Assembly (NCBI RefSeq): GCF_001050035.1
Contig: NZ_CVTA01000011.1
Coordinates: 62,001-126,000 of the forward strand
Direction of reading: 5' to 3'
DNA from: Mycolicibacterium komanii
GTDB lineage: Bacteria; Actinomycetota; Actinomycetes; Mycobacteriales; Mycobacteriaceae
Length of the DNA: 64,000 nt
The notes beneath the pieces were generated by a model, which made no database searches, was not told the DNA's origin, and saw nothing but the letters and a program-made list of their open reading frames with translations. Each line of letters starts with the position of its first letter. Positions within the stretch are counted from its first letter, which is position 1. This document shows positions 7,549-16,670 of this stretch, piece by piece. The position numbers and the translations under genes were made by a program.

Positions 7549-9231
7549 TCACCGTCGGCCGGCTCGCCTGGCATCTGTGAGGCGGCGGGCAAGTCGGAGA
7601 CCCAGCGCGATCCCGACGAGAGTCGGGTTGGCCTGGCTGGAGGTCGGCAGCACCGACGTGCTGGCAACGTGCACTCCGCGCACGCCGTGAACCTCTAGGT
7701 TACGGTCAACGACACCGTCCTCTGGAGAATCCGACATCCGAGTGGTTCCGGCCTGGTGAAAGCCGGCGTACTTCCTCATGTGGGCACGTACGGAACCTTC
7801 GACGTCGTCTGTCAACCATTCGATACGTCCGACGCCGTACCGACGCAGATGTTCATCGATAACGGTGATTGCATCGCGGACGCTTCGGAAGTCGGCGTCA
7901 GAGAAATAGAGGTGTGTGCGAATCCTTCGCATGCCGAGAGCATCTCTTTCATCAGTCAACTCGACGTGACTCTCCCAGTGGGGAAGGTGTTCGCCGTGGT
8001 ATTCAAGTAAGTAACGATTGCCGGGGCTCTTGACGAAGAAACCAGGCGCTTTGCGGCCGCGACGCAGGAACCGGGCATAGATGAACGTGATCGCAAAACG
8101 CAGCGAAGGTAACGCATCTCGCACAATGTTGCGAAGATGCGCCAGTACGCGCGGTGAACCCTCCGTCTTCGTGTGTACCGTGCGAATCGCTTCCGCAAGC
8201 AGTAGACGGCCGACAGGTGAGACCAGTACAAGATATACGCCCGACAGGATTCCACTCTTATGCTCCGGGTCGCTGATCGGCGGGTTCACCAACCATACAG
8301 CGGCATTGGGCATTTCGGCTTCGCGAAGCAGTCGCGGGTCGAAGGTGAAGCGACGGCGCAGGTACACGCCCTCGTTATCCCTCTCGTATCCATGAAGCAC
8401 TTGGTCAGTGGTGAAGTGGGCGCGTGCAACCCGCGCATCGACGTGTGCCATGTACCACCGGCCGAGGTGTCCTCCGGCGTTTCCTAGCCCAGCGGGATGA
8501 TGGCGGTCGGACGCTAGGAGCAGACGGGTCGCCTCCAGGCCACCGGTCGCGATGATGTAGTCGGTCGCCCGAACTTCTCCCTCGCGGCCGTCGAGCGCCT
8601 TGACAACCAGATGGTCCGCGCGGTCGCCGCCGTCGACCGTCACTATCTCGATGCAAGTAAGACCTGTCCACACGGTGACGTTGGGAGTCGTGCGCAGGAC
8701 ATGACGGTATTCACTTCCGAACCGCGTCACTGCCCATCGCTCGAGATCGGTGGTTCGGACGTCGCCGTCTGGAAGTCCGGCGATCATCTCGCGGCCGGCG
8801 AGTTCCGGAACATCGCGCGCGTTGAATGCGGCCCTACCGCATTTCGCGTAATCACAGGCAGGTTGCAGATACGGCTCAAGCTCCTCATAGCTGATCGGCC
8901 AGGGAGCGTGTGAGGTGATCGATCGCTTCTCGAAGTCGATCGGGTCGAACTTGAGACATCGTCCGCCCCAGAGCGCAGTGGTCCCACCCACCTGCCGACG
9001 GACCGTCACCGCGCTATCGGAATGGTAATAGTCGTCCTGCCGCGTGTCGAAAGATGCCAGCGCCTGAGCCCTCCGGTCCGCGTGCTGGAGTCCGCTCTCG
9101 ATCAATGCGACCCTTACACCCGCCTTGGCCAGCTCCAGTGCCGTCGCGATGCCAATTGCGCCGGCTCCGACTATCGCCACATCGGTCTCGATCGTCATGT
9201 GGGCGCTGAAGTCGTCGGGCTTGCGGATCAT
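7549..9231 (-). CDS. GMC-family FAD oxidoreductase
   Basis: The 560-residue protein has an N-terminal FAD-binding motif (VAIVGAGAIGIATALE, GxGxxG at 22-27). Its C-terminus is GMC-type: HQAGTTRM carrying the active-site histidine, then a NxxVxGVxxV-like strand and SSQANPTL supplying the second catalytic Asn. GMC enzymes oxidise alcohols, including sugar hydroxyls. The start at 9231 is chosen because its ATG overlaps the TGA of the upstream aldo/keto reductase (ATGA); an in-frame extension to 9369 would run far into that gene. In this setting it may oxidise a sugar residue or a lipid-linked alcohol; that is inference. Confidence 0.85.
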   Translation of the reverse strand: MIRKPDDFSAHMTIETDVAIVGAGAIGIATALELAKAGVRVALIESGLQHADRRAQALASFDTRQDDYYHSDSAVTVRRQVGGTTALWGGRCLKFDPIDFEKRSITSHAPWPISYEELEPYLQPACDYAKCGRAAFNARDVPELAGREMIAGLPDGDVRTTDLERWAVTRFGSEYRHVLRTTPNVTVWTGLTCIEIVTVDGGDRADHLVVKALDGREGEVRATDYIIATGGLEATRLLLASDRHHPAGLGNAGGHLGRWYMAHVDARVARAHFTTDQVLHGYERDNEGVYLRRRFTFDPRLLREAEMPNAAVWLVNPPISDPEHKSGILSGVYLVLVSPVGRLLLAEAIRTVHTKTEGSPRVLAHLRNIVRDALPSLRFAITFIYARFLRRGRKAPGFFVKSPGNRYLLEYHGEHLPHWESHVELTDERDALGMRRIRTHLYFSDADFRSVRDAITVIDEHLRRYGVGRIEWLTDDVEGSVRAHMRKYAGFHQAGTTRMSDSPEDGVVDRNLEVHGVRGVHVASTSVLPTSSQANPTLVGIALGLRLARRLTDARRAGRR

Positions 9232-10187
9232 GAGCGTCCGAGCGGCACAAGTTCTCTGGCGAGAGCAAGAAATTGGGCCACGTCTTGTCGGTCCAGCGGC
9301 ATCGAAGCCACGCGCGCGGCTTCGGTCACTCTCTTCGGATTGGTACTGCTGTAGAGAATCGCGCGGCACCCCGTGGCCGTGGTTGACGACCCGAGAGTCA
9401 GCCGCAGAAGGACGTCCGGATCGAGCGGGTCCATGCCAAGGGTCTTGCGCCAGCGGCTGGCCAAGGTTGAATCGGAACGCAACGCTTGTGAAATAGCCAC
9501 CAATGGTCGGTTCAGCACACCGAAGGCGATATCCGCCGGCTGCGGGGACGGGTCGAACAGGTCGGCTCGGAGCTGCCTGACTGCGCCGGGTTCGAATTCC
9601 CGTGCGATGTCGCCCTCACGCTGTCGGTCTTGGGCAACCCCCCAGGCGCGTATTTTGCCGTGCCGGTAGGCACGTTCGAAGAAGTCACGAAGCTCATCGG
9701 TCGCTACAGTGTCCCACGGACCCGGATCGTGTACGAACAAAATGTCGACGTAGTCGAGTCGTAAAGCTGCGAGGCTCTCATCGAGTGAGCGATTGGCGAC
9801 CGCCGCGTCGTAGTACCGAATCGTCTTGTCGACGTCATGCTGTTGCTTGGCGGTGCGTCGCAACGCGGGTGCTCTCTTGAGTATCGCGCGTGCCGGCGAC
9901 TGGATTGGGGCCAGAAGCTTTGAAAGCCCACCTATCTCGATACCGAACTTAGTGGCGACAGTCACCGCGTCGCGATCGACACCTCTCAAGAACATGCCCA
10001 GCTCCGACTCGGCCATACCCAACCCGTACATCCGCGCGACATCGAAATGGGTCATCCCACCGTCCAACGCGGCACCGAGGACGGCCATCCGCTCCTTCCG
10101 AGACGGAGACCGCATCAAACCGCCGCAGCCAAAACCCACGGCGCTGACCATCAACTTAGGTCCGGCGAGCTCAACCTTCTGTGACAC
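9228..10187 (-). CDS. Aldo/keto reductase
   Basis: The 319-residue protein shows the AKR catalytic set: Asp49 and Tyr54 in THFDVARMYGLG, Lys80 in ATKFG and His153 in FVHDPG. It also has the N-terminal hairpin VELAGPKLMVSAVGFGCGGL. AKRs reduce aldehydes and ketones with NADPH. It overlaps the upstream glycosyltransferase gene by 17 bases and is coupled to the GMC oxidoreductase by an ATGA overlap, so the pair could run opposite redox steps on one carbonyl/alcohol intermediate. The substrate cannot be read from sequence. Confidence 0.85.
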   Translation of the reverse strand: MSQKVELAGPKLMVSAVGFGCGGLMRSPSRKERMAVLGAALDGGMTHFDVARMYGLGMAESELGMFLRGVDRDAVTVATKFGIEIGGLSKLLAPIQSPARAILKRAPALRRTAKQQHDVDKTIRYYDAAVANRSLDESLAALRLDYVDILFVHDPGPWDTVATDELRDFFERAYRHGKIRAWGVAQDRQREGDIAREFEPGAVRQLRADLFDPSPQPADIAFGVLNRPLVAISQALRSDSTLASRWRKTLGMDPLDPDVLLRLTLGSSTTATGCRAILYSSTNPKRVTEAARVASMPLDRQDVAQFLALARELVPLGRS

Positions 10188-11184
10188 CGCACTCCTCGTA
10201 GATCCGGCGCAGCTGTTCTCCGATTACGGCGGGACTTCTCGTCGCTGCGATGTAGGCCTGCCCTGCACGCCCATCCCGTTCCGCAAGGCCGGGGTCGCGG
10301 AGGTAGCGGCTGATGGCCGCCGCCAACGCCGACGGATCGTCGACGGGCACCAACATTTTGGGGTCGGGCACGATCGTCGGAGTGCCTGCGATCGCGGTCG
10401 CCACCGCCGGCCGTGCGCATGCCAGGCCCTCGGCCACGATCAGTGGCATCGCTTCCGCGCGCGACGGAAGCACAACGACTCGAGCCGACCGGATCAAGCT
10501 CGGCATCTGGTCGGGAGGTACGGGTAGCTCAACCGATAAGCGCTCCGTCGGAGGTGGGGTGTAGTCGTCGATCGGGCCGACCACCCGGCAGTGCCCTTCG
10601 ATTCCCTCTGCGAGAAGTAGCCGCCAGGCCGCGACTAAGGTATCCACGCCCTTACGCACACCGATAGTGCCGGCAAAAAGCGCCACCGGCGGCGCCGATC
10701 CTGCACCTGAAGCGTGGTCGTCGACCACGATTGGGTTGGCGACGATGCTCGCCGGAACCTCCGGTGCCACCTCGCCCACGGTGCGCAGTGCGTCCTCCGA
10801 CAGAACGATCACGTGATCAGCGCGACTCAGGATGCCACGCACCAGTCGTGGATGCGTCCGGGCGAACTCCGGAAAGTCGAAGCCGTGGATGGTGATCACA
10901 ATGCGCAGACCGCGGACCTTCGCCACGCGAACCAACGGACCTTCGCGCAACCAAGCGCCCCCGCTGGAGATATGAAAGTGTGCGATGGTGCCGCGGGGGG
11001 TCATCGCCAGTGCTTTACCCGCGCGGGCGGTGAGCACCAAGTTCCTCAGGTGGTGATAGCCGTCCCACGTCGAAAGCACCCGGATGCGGTCGGCACCAAT
11101 GTTGTTGTCCCATATCACCCGAATGACCGACTGCGTCCCGCCGAAGCTGTACATACTTGGGCCGACGTGCGTGACAGTGATCAT
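10171..11184 (-). CDS. GT4-like glycosyltransferase
   Basis: The chosen ATG gives 337 residues that open directly with the GT-B fold (ITVTHVGPSMYSFGGTQ). The C-terminal nucleotide-sugar domain has LFAGTIGVRKGVDTLVAAW, then VVVLPSRAEAMPLIVAEGLACARPAVAT. The EAMPLIVAEGLA segment is the GT4 E-x7-E motif. A longer reading to 11271 adds only low-complexity Arg-rich sequence. It should add one sugar to a growing lipid-linked oligosaccharide on the inner face of the membrane. It lies 128 bases downstream of the polymerase gene on the same strand. Confidence 0.85.
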   Translation of the reverse strand: MITVTHVGPSMYSFGGTQSVIRVIWDNNIGADRIRVLSTWDGYHHLRNLVLTARAGKALAMTPRGTIAHFHISSGGAWLREGPLVRVAKVRGLRIVITIHGFDFPEFARTHPRLVRGILSRADHVIVLSEDALRTVGEVAPEVPASIVANPIVVDDHASGAGSAPPVALFAGTIGVRKGVDTLVAAWRLLLAEGIEGHCRVVGPIDDYTPPPTERLSVELPVPPDQMPSLIRSARVVVLPSRAEAMPLIVAEGLACARPAVATAIAGTPTIVPDPKMLVPVDDPSALAAAISRYLRDPGLAERDGRAGQAYIAATRSPAVIGEQLRRIYEECGVTEG

Positions 11185-11312
11185 CGACGACCGGGCGGCC
11201 GGGGTGTGCCCGCGGCGTTGTCGGCGGTCAGCAACCGTCTGAGTCCTGCGGAAGACCGGGCACATCAACAAAATAGACCAACCTTTGGTGGACCGTCGGC
11301 CGAACGGAATCG

Positions 11313-12791
11313 CTAAACTGGCACGGGCGAACCGGCAGGTGTTGAAGCCATACTTGGGTCACTCTCACCGGCATCGTCGTTTCGCTGGGGCAGGCGGGCG
11401 AACCCCACTGCCGCGCCGATGGCGAGGCCGATGCCCAGGGCGTCGTGCGGCTGCTCCGGCAACGGCCAGACGGCGGAGACGGCGAGCAGGCTGCCCACGA
11501 CCGCCGCGCTGATCTTGGCTGGAGCAGAAGCGCAACGCAGCGCCAGCACCAGCGGCGTCAGCGCGAGGAGTGCGAAAGCCGCCATACCGACCGCACCAGC
11601 CTTGGCCAACCACCACATGTAAAAATTCTCGGAGTAGGCCGGATAGAAGATGGTGCCGAATTCATCGTCGTTGTTGGGTTTCTGGTACGCGTACCCCAAG
11701 CCGTGGCCGAACACCGGGGTCTCGGGGATGAGATCCCGCAGGAGCGTGACTTCCCGCACCCGCGCCTGGGCGGATTCGTCCACTGCGAGCGCGTTCGATG
11801 AGATCCCGCGTAGCACCCGCCCGCTGAACGCGGTTAACTGATCGCTCAACCACAGGCCCGTTTTCGTTTGTTGCAACAGGATCAACAGTCCTGGGACCGT
11901 CGCCGCGATCACGCCCAGTCCGATCGCGAGCGCCTTGATGGCCCGGCGAATACCGGCCCAGCTCATGCTGCCGAGGAAGGCGATGACACCGGCAACCGCC
12001 ATGGCTATGAGCGTGTTCCGGGAGAACGACAGCATGGAGATGACCACCGTGGGAAGGCCCAGCGCGAAATAGAGGACGGGTCTGACCCGCCAGACGATCG
12101 TGGCCGCGACGAGTGCGCTCAACACTGCGGTGGCTGCCGTTTGTGTGGACAGGATGAAGCGAACGGCCTCACTGGCGCCGGTGGTGCCCTCTAGGCTCTC
12201 CGAACGGCCCGCCAGCCGGAAGCCGGTGGTCGAACTCACGACTGCCATGCCCGCGGAGAACCACAGCACCACGATCAATGCCCGCATTGATGATTCGATG
12301 TGTTTCCCATAGACAATCAGCATCCCCAGCACGACGCCGACCACCATCTCGAGAACGGTCGTCGACTCACGCCACACGACGACTTCGGTCTGGTCGGTCG
12401 CGAATCCGGTGAAGGTGGCATATGCCACCGTGAGCACGAAGATTCCCGGCAGCACGAAGTCGGTGAATCGCGTTCGCGCTGAGGGCAGAAGGAAACATAT
12501 CGCGAGCACTGCGGCCACTTGATAGATCCATATGGTCACGGGACCGACGACTTTGCCGACACTCAAGCCTTCTGGAAGTGCGGCGAAGGCCGCGAACAAC
12601 GTGAACCAGATCATCGCTTCGGGCTTGACCAGATAGACGACCAAGCAGAACAATGCGCCGGTCAGGATGATCCCTTCAGTTGTCCGCCGCACGGCTAGCA
12701 CACCGAACACGAAGCACCCGAAGACGAACACCACCAGCAGGATCGAGTTCATCGCCAAGCGATGCCGGTCCCAAAGGTGGTAGAAGATCAC
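11313..12791 (-). CDS. Wzy-type polymerase / O-antigen-ligase-like membrane protein
   Basis: The 492-residue protein is very hydrophobic, with about ten to twelve predicted membrane helices. It has a large outward loop near residues 310-385 containing FGHGLGYAYQKP and YSENFYMWWLAKAG, the pattern of the Wzy_C/O-antigen ligase superfamily. Such proteins polymerise flipped lipid-linked repeat units or ligate glycan to an acceptor at the outer face of the membrane. It starts with a GTG overlapping the TGA of the co-polymerase gene (GTGA), so the chain-length regulator and polymerase are coupled. The tail after residue 465 is hydrophilic. Confidence 0.82.
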   Translation of the reverse strand: MIFYHLWDRHRLAMNSILLVVFVFGCFVFGVLAVRRTTEGIILTGALFCLVVYLVKPEAMIWFTLFAAFAALPEGLSVGKVVGPVTIWIYQVAAVLAICFLLPSARTRFTDFVLPGIFVLTVAYATFTGFATDQTEVVVWRESTTVLEMVVGVVLGMLIVYGKHIESSMRALIVVLWFSAGMAVVSSTTGFRLAGRSESLEGTTGASEAVRFILSTQTAATAVLSALVAATIVWRVRPVLYFALGLPTVVISMLSFSRNTLIAMAVAGVIAFLGSMSWAGIRRAIKALAIGLGVIAATVPGLLILLQQTKTGLWLSDQLTAFSGRVLRGISSNALAVDESAQARVREVTLLRDLIPETPVFGHGLGYAYQKPNNDDEFGTIFYPAYSENFYMWWLAKAGAVGMAAFALLALTPLVLALRCASAPAKISAAVVGSLLAVSAVWPLPEQPHDALGIGLAIGAAVGFARLPQRNDDAGESDPSMASTPAGSPVPV

Positions 12792-14200
12792 GCTTGACCG
12801 CTGGCCGACGCCCGGTAGTTCTGCGCCGCAACTCTATTACGCATCTTCGGTCGCGCACCGGTCAGGACGAGTCCGACGACCTCCGAATTCGCCGCTCGAA
12901 GCGAGTCGACAGCGTCCCGAACGTCATCGACCCTCGTGTGTCCCGCACGCACGACCAGCAGTGTCGCCCGAGTGGCGCCGGCCAGAAGGGCTGTGTCTAC
13001 AGTTGCCAGCACTGGCGGACCGTCGACCACGACCCGGTCGAAGCGTGACGACATGTCCGTCAGCAGGTTCTCGATCGCTTCCGCCGGGTAGGTGCCGGAC
13101 AACGCCGTCGAACTGGAATGCGAACTCGATGCGAGGACATACAGCCTCGAAACTGCGGTTGGCGTAACGGCTTCCGTCGCGCTGCCGACGTCGGCAAGCA
13201 CTTCGGCCAAACCGGTACCCGATTCGACGTGCAACATGCCGGCGATCTCGGACCGGCGGCTATCGCCCTCGACGACCAGCACGTCCTCCCCGATCTCCGC
13301 GAGGACCAAGGAGAGGTGCACCGCGGTCGTGGTAGCGCCCTCACCCCCGACCGGTCCGGTCACGAGGATTTGGCACCCGTCTGGCCCGACCCTCCTGCGT
13401 AGCCGGACGGCAAGGCCGCGGACCGAGTCGTCGAAATCGGCGTCGACACCGAACTTCGGTGCGCGGCCGCGCTTACCGGGTAGTTCGGACAGAACGGGGA
13501 GACCCGAAAGCCGCTCCAGGCCGTCGCGATCACGAACAGTGCGGTCGCTGTTCTCGCGGATCACCGCGACCGCGATGCCCAACAGCAGGCCGGCGACCAG
13601 CCCGATTGCCATGTTCCGCATCGGAACCGGGGACACCGGCTCGACGGGTACCCGGGGCGGCTCCACGATTGTGGCCCGGCCCTGCGGTGAGCGATCGCCC
13701 TGCGGCTGAGACTGCGGCGGTGGCACATCCTCTCGCCGGTCGGTGGCTACGCTCGGCAGCGAGTTCACGCCGAGGGTAGGGACAATTGCTCCGAACTGTT
13801 CGGTTATGGCTCCGACCAGCGCCGCCGCACGCTCCGGATCGGTGTCTTTGACGCTGATCCGGAGCAGCATCGAATCGAGAGTGAAATCCACCTTGGTCTG
13901 GCTCAGGACGTCATCGACGTCGACCGGAAGCTGAAGCTGACTCACCGCGCGCTCTACCACCGACCGGCCGCCCGCGATCTCTGCGTAGGACGACAATCGC
14001 TCCTGTGATGTCAGCGTGCCGTTATACAGCTCGTTGAGATCGCTGGCTCCCGAGAAGGAGATGAGAACCGTGGTCGATGCCTCGTAGACCCTGGTCTGCA
14101 CTACCGTGATGAACGCGGCACCGATCAGACATGCCAGTACAGCGGTCGCGGCGAGCTTCCACCGCGTCCCAAGGATCCGGACAAGATTACGGAAAGTCAT
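12788..14200 (-). CDS. Wzz-like co-polymerase fused to a BY-kinase-like domain with degenerate Walker A
   Basis: This 470-residue protein has a Wzz-type N-terminal half: one helix at about 16-36, an extracytoplasmic stretch, a Pro-rich linker and a second helix near 197-214. The cytoplasmic half resembles bacterial tyrosine kinases of the CpsD/Wzc type. Walker B (VVVDGPPV, 390-397) is clear. Walker A reads GPVGGEGATTT, with Ala289 where the invariant Lys should be, and the A' motif is VLVVEGDSRR. The C-terminus has one Tyr (462) rather than a Tyr cluster. It may be a regulatory pseudokinase or an atypical ATPase. The ATG at 14200 is preferred to a GTG at 14236. Confidence 0.8.
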   Translation of the reverse strand: MTFRNLVRILGTRWKLAATAVLACLIGAAFITVVQTRVYEASTTVLISFSGASDLNELYNGTLTSQERLSSYAEIAGGRSVVERAVSQLQLPVDVDDVLSQTKVDFTLDSMLLRISVKDTDPERAAALVGAITEQFGAIVPTLGVNSLPSVATDRREDVPPPQSQPQGDRSPQGRATIVEPPRVPVEPVSPVPMRNMAIGLVAGLLLGIAVAVIRENSDRTVRDRDGLERLSGLPVLSELPGKRGRAPKFGVDADFDDSVRGLAVRLRRRVGPDGCQILVTGPVGGEGATTTAVHLSLVLAEIGEDVLVVEGDSRRSEIAGMLHVESGTGLAEVLADVGSATEAVTPTAVSRLYVLASSSHSSSTALSGTYPAEAIENLLTDMSSRFDRVVVDGPPVLATVDTALLAGATRATLLVVRAGHTRVDDVRDAVDSLRAANSEVVGLVLTGARPKMRNRVAAQNYRASASGQA

Positions 14201-14308
14201 CTGAAAGGCTAGCTCCCTGTCGCGCGGCCGACGCACAGTATGGCACGCCTTGGCGCCACATACCCGCAGGCGGAGGTCCTGCCGGAGCTCGGTTGACCTG
14301 CGTGGGCG

Positions 14309-15946
14309 CTAGATTTCGAGCGTGGCGATCGGATAGGACCCGCTGTCGTCACGGCCGTCGCGCGCCAATCCCATGGGAGGGTAGTTGACTGTGTGAGATG
14401 CGCGTGGTTTGTGTTGCTGCCACTCCGCAACGGCCCGCAGCGTGTAGGTGCCCGCCGCCAAGCCGTTGAGGTCGATGCGCACAGATTCGGTGAACGATGC
14501 CGGTACAGGCGTGTCCGATGACTTCGTGGTGTCGGTCCGGACAAGCGTCTTGAGGTTTACTTTGGTCGGCACTGTCCGGACCAACTCCCCGGACTGGTTC
14601 ACCAGCCGATAACTAGGGACCCATTTCTCGCTCGCAGCAGCCGAGCCGTAGTTCGTCCACGTCACGCTGATCGATGCGGTGCCGTTCTCCACAGATTGCG
14701 ATCCGGACACCGCCTCGGCCGAATAGCGGTATCCGGCAACCACGTTCGTTCTTGCCCACAGTTGATAGAGCGCAGGGTCCATAGGAGATTTCGACTTTGT
14801 GGCCGGGAAATTGAAACTCGACGTCATCGACACATGGAATTTGACGACGTCGCGTAGGCCCTTCTGGTAGTAGCTCCTCGGGTCGGTTTCCTCCGGCTTC
14901 TCGCACCATTCGGTGATAACCAGTGCCCTGGCGAGACGGTCCCTCAACGTTTTCACGAGGGGGTCTTTCGATTTCACGTAGTACGAACCGTCGGAGGTGG
15001 CCCATGTCGGCAGCGGGTCCTGGACACCCAGACAATCGGCACGAATGCCCACCGGAGCCGCGCCCTTTTTGGTGACATCGTCGGCAAGCAACTGGCGAAC
15101 GATCTCCGGGTTCAGTGCTGTCGTGACCAATGGTGTCCGCGGGAATGCGGCCACGTTCGCGGTCACGAGTCGCCGGATCGACGTTGTCGTGATGTTCTGA
15201 TCACCGTATTGGCTGTAATACCCCAACCTCGCGATGCTCTCGCCCGGGGACGGGCCGGGAGCGCTCAACGCGTCGCGTTGATACGAGATGTGATTCTCAC
15301 TCCAATCTCCGTATCCGGAAAACTCGAAGACGCTGAGCCGTTCGTCACCGTCGTAACGACGGCCGAGGGCGGCCAGCAACTGCTCGAAAGCGCTCAAGTA
15401 GCGGGGATCGTCCCAATTCGGCACCACCTGTGTGACTCCGGGTGCGGGCGAGTCTTGTTGCGGTGGATAACTTGTAGATGCCGCGCGCATCCAATCCGGA
15501 ATCGCGATGTTGGTGTTGTTCGGAAAGACAGCGTCACAGCAGGAGCTATACGACATGACCCGCAGCGTCAGCCGCATGTTGCGGCTGGCCGCCTTGGCAA
15601 GGGCATCGTCAATCACGCTGAAGTCATATTTCCGATCATCCGGGGTCTGCGCGGGCAGAGTGCTCGGGTCAACCGGCTGCAGCTGACGCCACGACACGCG
15701 CAGGCTGGTGTCATAGGACGCCGGCCACGCGGGAAGGTCGTATTGGGCGGAGTTACTCTGCGGGAACAGCGGCGTCAACAGGCCTTCGTACTGGCCTCGC
15801 AGTGGGTTGGGTATGTCCGGCGTCGACAGTGGGATTACATGGCTTTCCACCGCGTCCACGGTCGCCGGACCGCCCGAGCATCCGCCCGCTGCAAAAAACG
15901 CGCAGGCCCCGACGAGTGCCAGGCTCCCCCGCAATGTTCGGGACAC
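14309..15946 (-). CDS. Lipoprotein with a glycoside-hydrolase-like (DUF4832-type) fold
   Basis: A GTG at 15946 gives a short signal peptide ending AAGGC (Cys23), so the 545-residue protein is probably a lipoprotein outside the membrane. The body begins NPLRGQYEGL and has SWRQLQP, YDFSVIDDALAKA, FEFSGYGDWSENH and ALVITEWCEKPEE. The two Glu-containing strands are placed as in clan-A (beta/alpha)8 glycosidases. This is the pattern of DUF4832/DUF4874-type proteins in exopolysaccharide loci. The last 110 residues look like a beta-sandwich domain (NGTASISVTWTNYGSA). It may trim or bind the island's glycan. A reading to 16144 lacks a sensible N-terminus. Confidence 0.68.
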   Translation of the reverse strand: MSRTLRGSLALVGACAFFAAGGCSGGPATVDAVESHVIPLSTPDIPNPLRGQYEGLLTPLFPQSNSAQYDLPAWPASYDTSLRVSWRQLQPVDPSTLPAQTPDDRKYDFSVIDDALAKAASRNMRLTLRVMSYSSCCDAVFPNNTNIAIPDWMRAASTSYPPQQDSPAPGVTQVVPNWDDPRYLSAFEQLLAALGRRYDGDERLSVFEFSGYGDWSENHISYQRDALSAPGPSPGESIARLGYYSQYGDQNITTTSIRRLVTANVAAFPRTPLVTTALNPEIVRQLLADDVTKKGAAPVGIRADCLGVQDPLPTWATSDGSYYVKSKDPLVKTLRDRLARALVITEWCEKPEETDPRSYYQKGLRDVVKFHVSMTSSFNFPATKSKSPMDPALYQLWARTNVVAGYRYSAEAVSGSQSVENGTASISVTWTNYGSAAASEKWVPSYRLVNQSGELVRTVPTKVNLKTLVRTDTTKSSDTPVPASFTESVRIDLNGLAAGTYTLRAVAEWQQHKPRASHTVNYPPMGLARDGRDDSGSYPIATLEI

Positions 15947-16199
15947 TTTTGCGATGCTAGCGGAGCCACTTGCGCGATTACCGGTCTCTTCGACCTGACC
16001 GCCTGAATTGCAGGGTAGGTGTCGATCGCTTTCCGGGCTCCAAACTGTCTGTCTGGCAGAGAGTTCCCGATCGAACAGGGTTGTCGTAGCTGGTTGGGCT
16101 CTACGAACGGGTCGAAACGTCCAAGAAGGTGAAGCGCGTAGCAACTGGCGGTGTGTTGACTACGATGCTTGGGGGCTCGATGAAGCACCGGAGGTGACA
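15947..16199. promoter_or_regulatory. Divergent intergenic region between the lipoprotein and Alg14-like genes
   Basis: This 253-base stretch separates two divergent genes and must hold promoters for both. On the + strand TTGACT at 16156-16161 and TACGAT at 16161-16166 are promoter-like hexamers, but they are not correctly spaced with each other. A clear ribosome-binding site, GGAGGT (16190-16195), precedes the GTG at 16200. No gene or strong inverted repeat was seen. Confidence 0.35.
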
Positions 16200-16670
16200 G
16201 TGCGAAGCTCTCGTAAGCGGCGTCTGCTGTTGATCGCCTCCTCAGGAGGCCACATTTACGAGATGTTGTGTCTGCGGGACTTCTGGTACGACAAGAACCG
16301 GTACTGGGTGAGCTTTCCGACCACCGATGCCACGTATCTGCTCGATGATGAGGATGAGGTTCACTGGGCTGCTCACCCGACGGTTAGAAATGTGCCGAAC
16401 CTCTTGCGCAATCTCTTGCTGGCGTTGCGGCTGTTGATCCGGGAGCGTCCCGCGATGATCCTGACCACCGGTTCGGGCGTGGCCGCGCCGTTCATCTGGC
16501 TGGCCTGGGTGCTGCGCATACCGACCGTATTCGTCGAGTCGATCACCCGCATCACCGAGATCTCCCTCACCGCCAGAATGATCAGGCTGTTTGCCTCGCG
16601 ATTTCTGGTTCAGTGGCCGGAGCTGGCCGACCGTATCTCGCGGGCCGAGTATCACGGGAGGATCGTGTGA
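16200..16670 (+). CDS. Alg14-like glycosyltransferase membrane subunit
   Basis: The 156-residue product begins RLLLIASSGGHIYEMLCL, has ILTTGSGVAAPFIWLAWVL and FVESITR, and resembles Alg14/EpsE-type proteins. These are the N-terminal half of a split GT28 enzyme that docks the catalytic half on the membrane. The GTG at 16200 is selected because GGAGGT lies just upstream; upstream in-frame sequence to 16008 is not conserved-looking. It overlaps the Alg13-like gene by GTGA, as expected for two subunits of one enzyme. The pair should transfer a sugar from a UDP-sugar to a lipid-linked acceptor. Confidence 0.85.
   Translation: MRSSRKRRLLLIASSGGHIYEMLCLRDFWYDKNRYWVSFPTTDATYLLDDEDEVHWAAHPTVRNVPNLLRNLLLALRLLIRERPAMILTTGSGVAAPFIWLAWVLRIPTVFVESITRITEISLTARMIRLFASRFLVQWPELADRISRAEYHGRIV

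Noticed and set aside
14201..14308. Possible small gene between the co-polymerase and the GH-like lipoprotein
   Set aside because: Only about 100 bases, with no start, ribosome site or coding bias; it is treated as an untranslated spacer.
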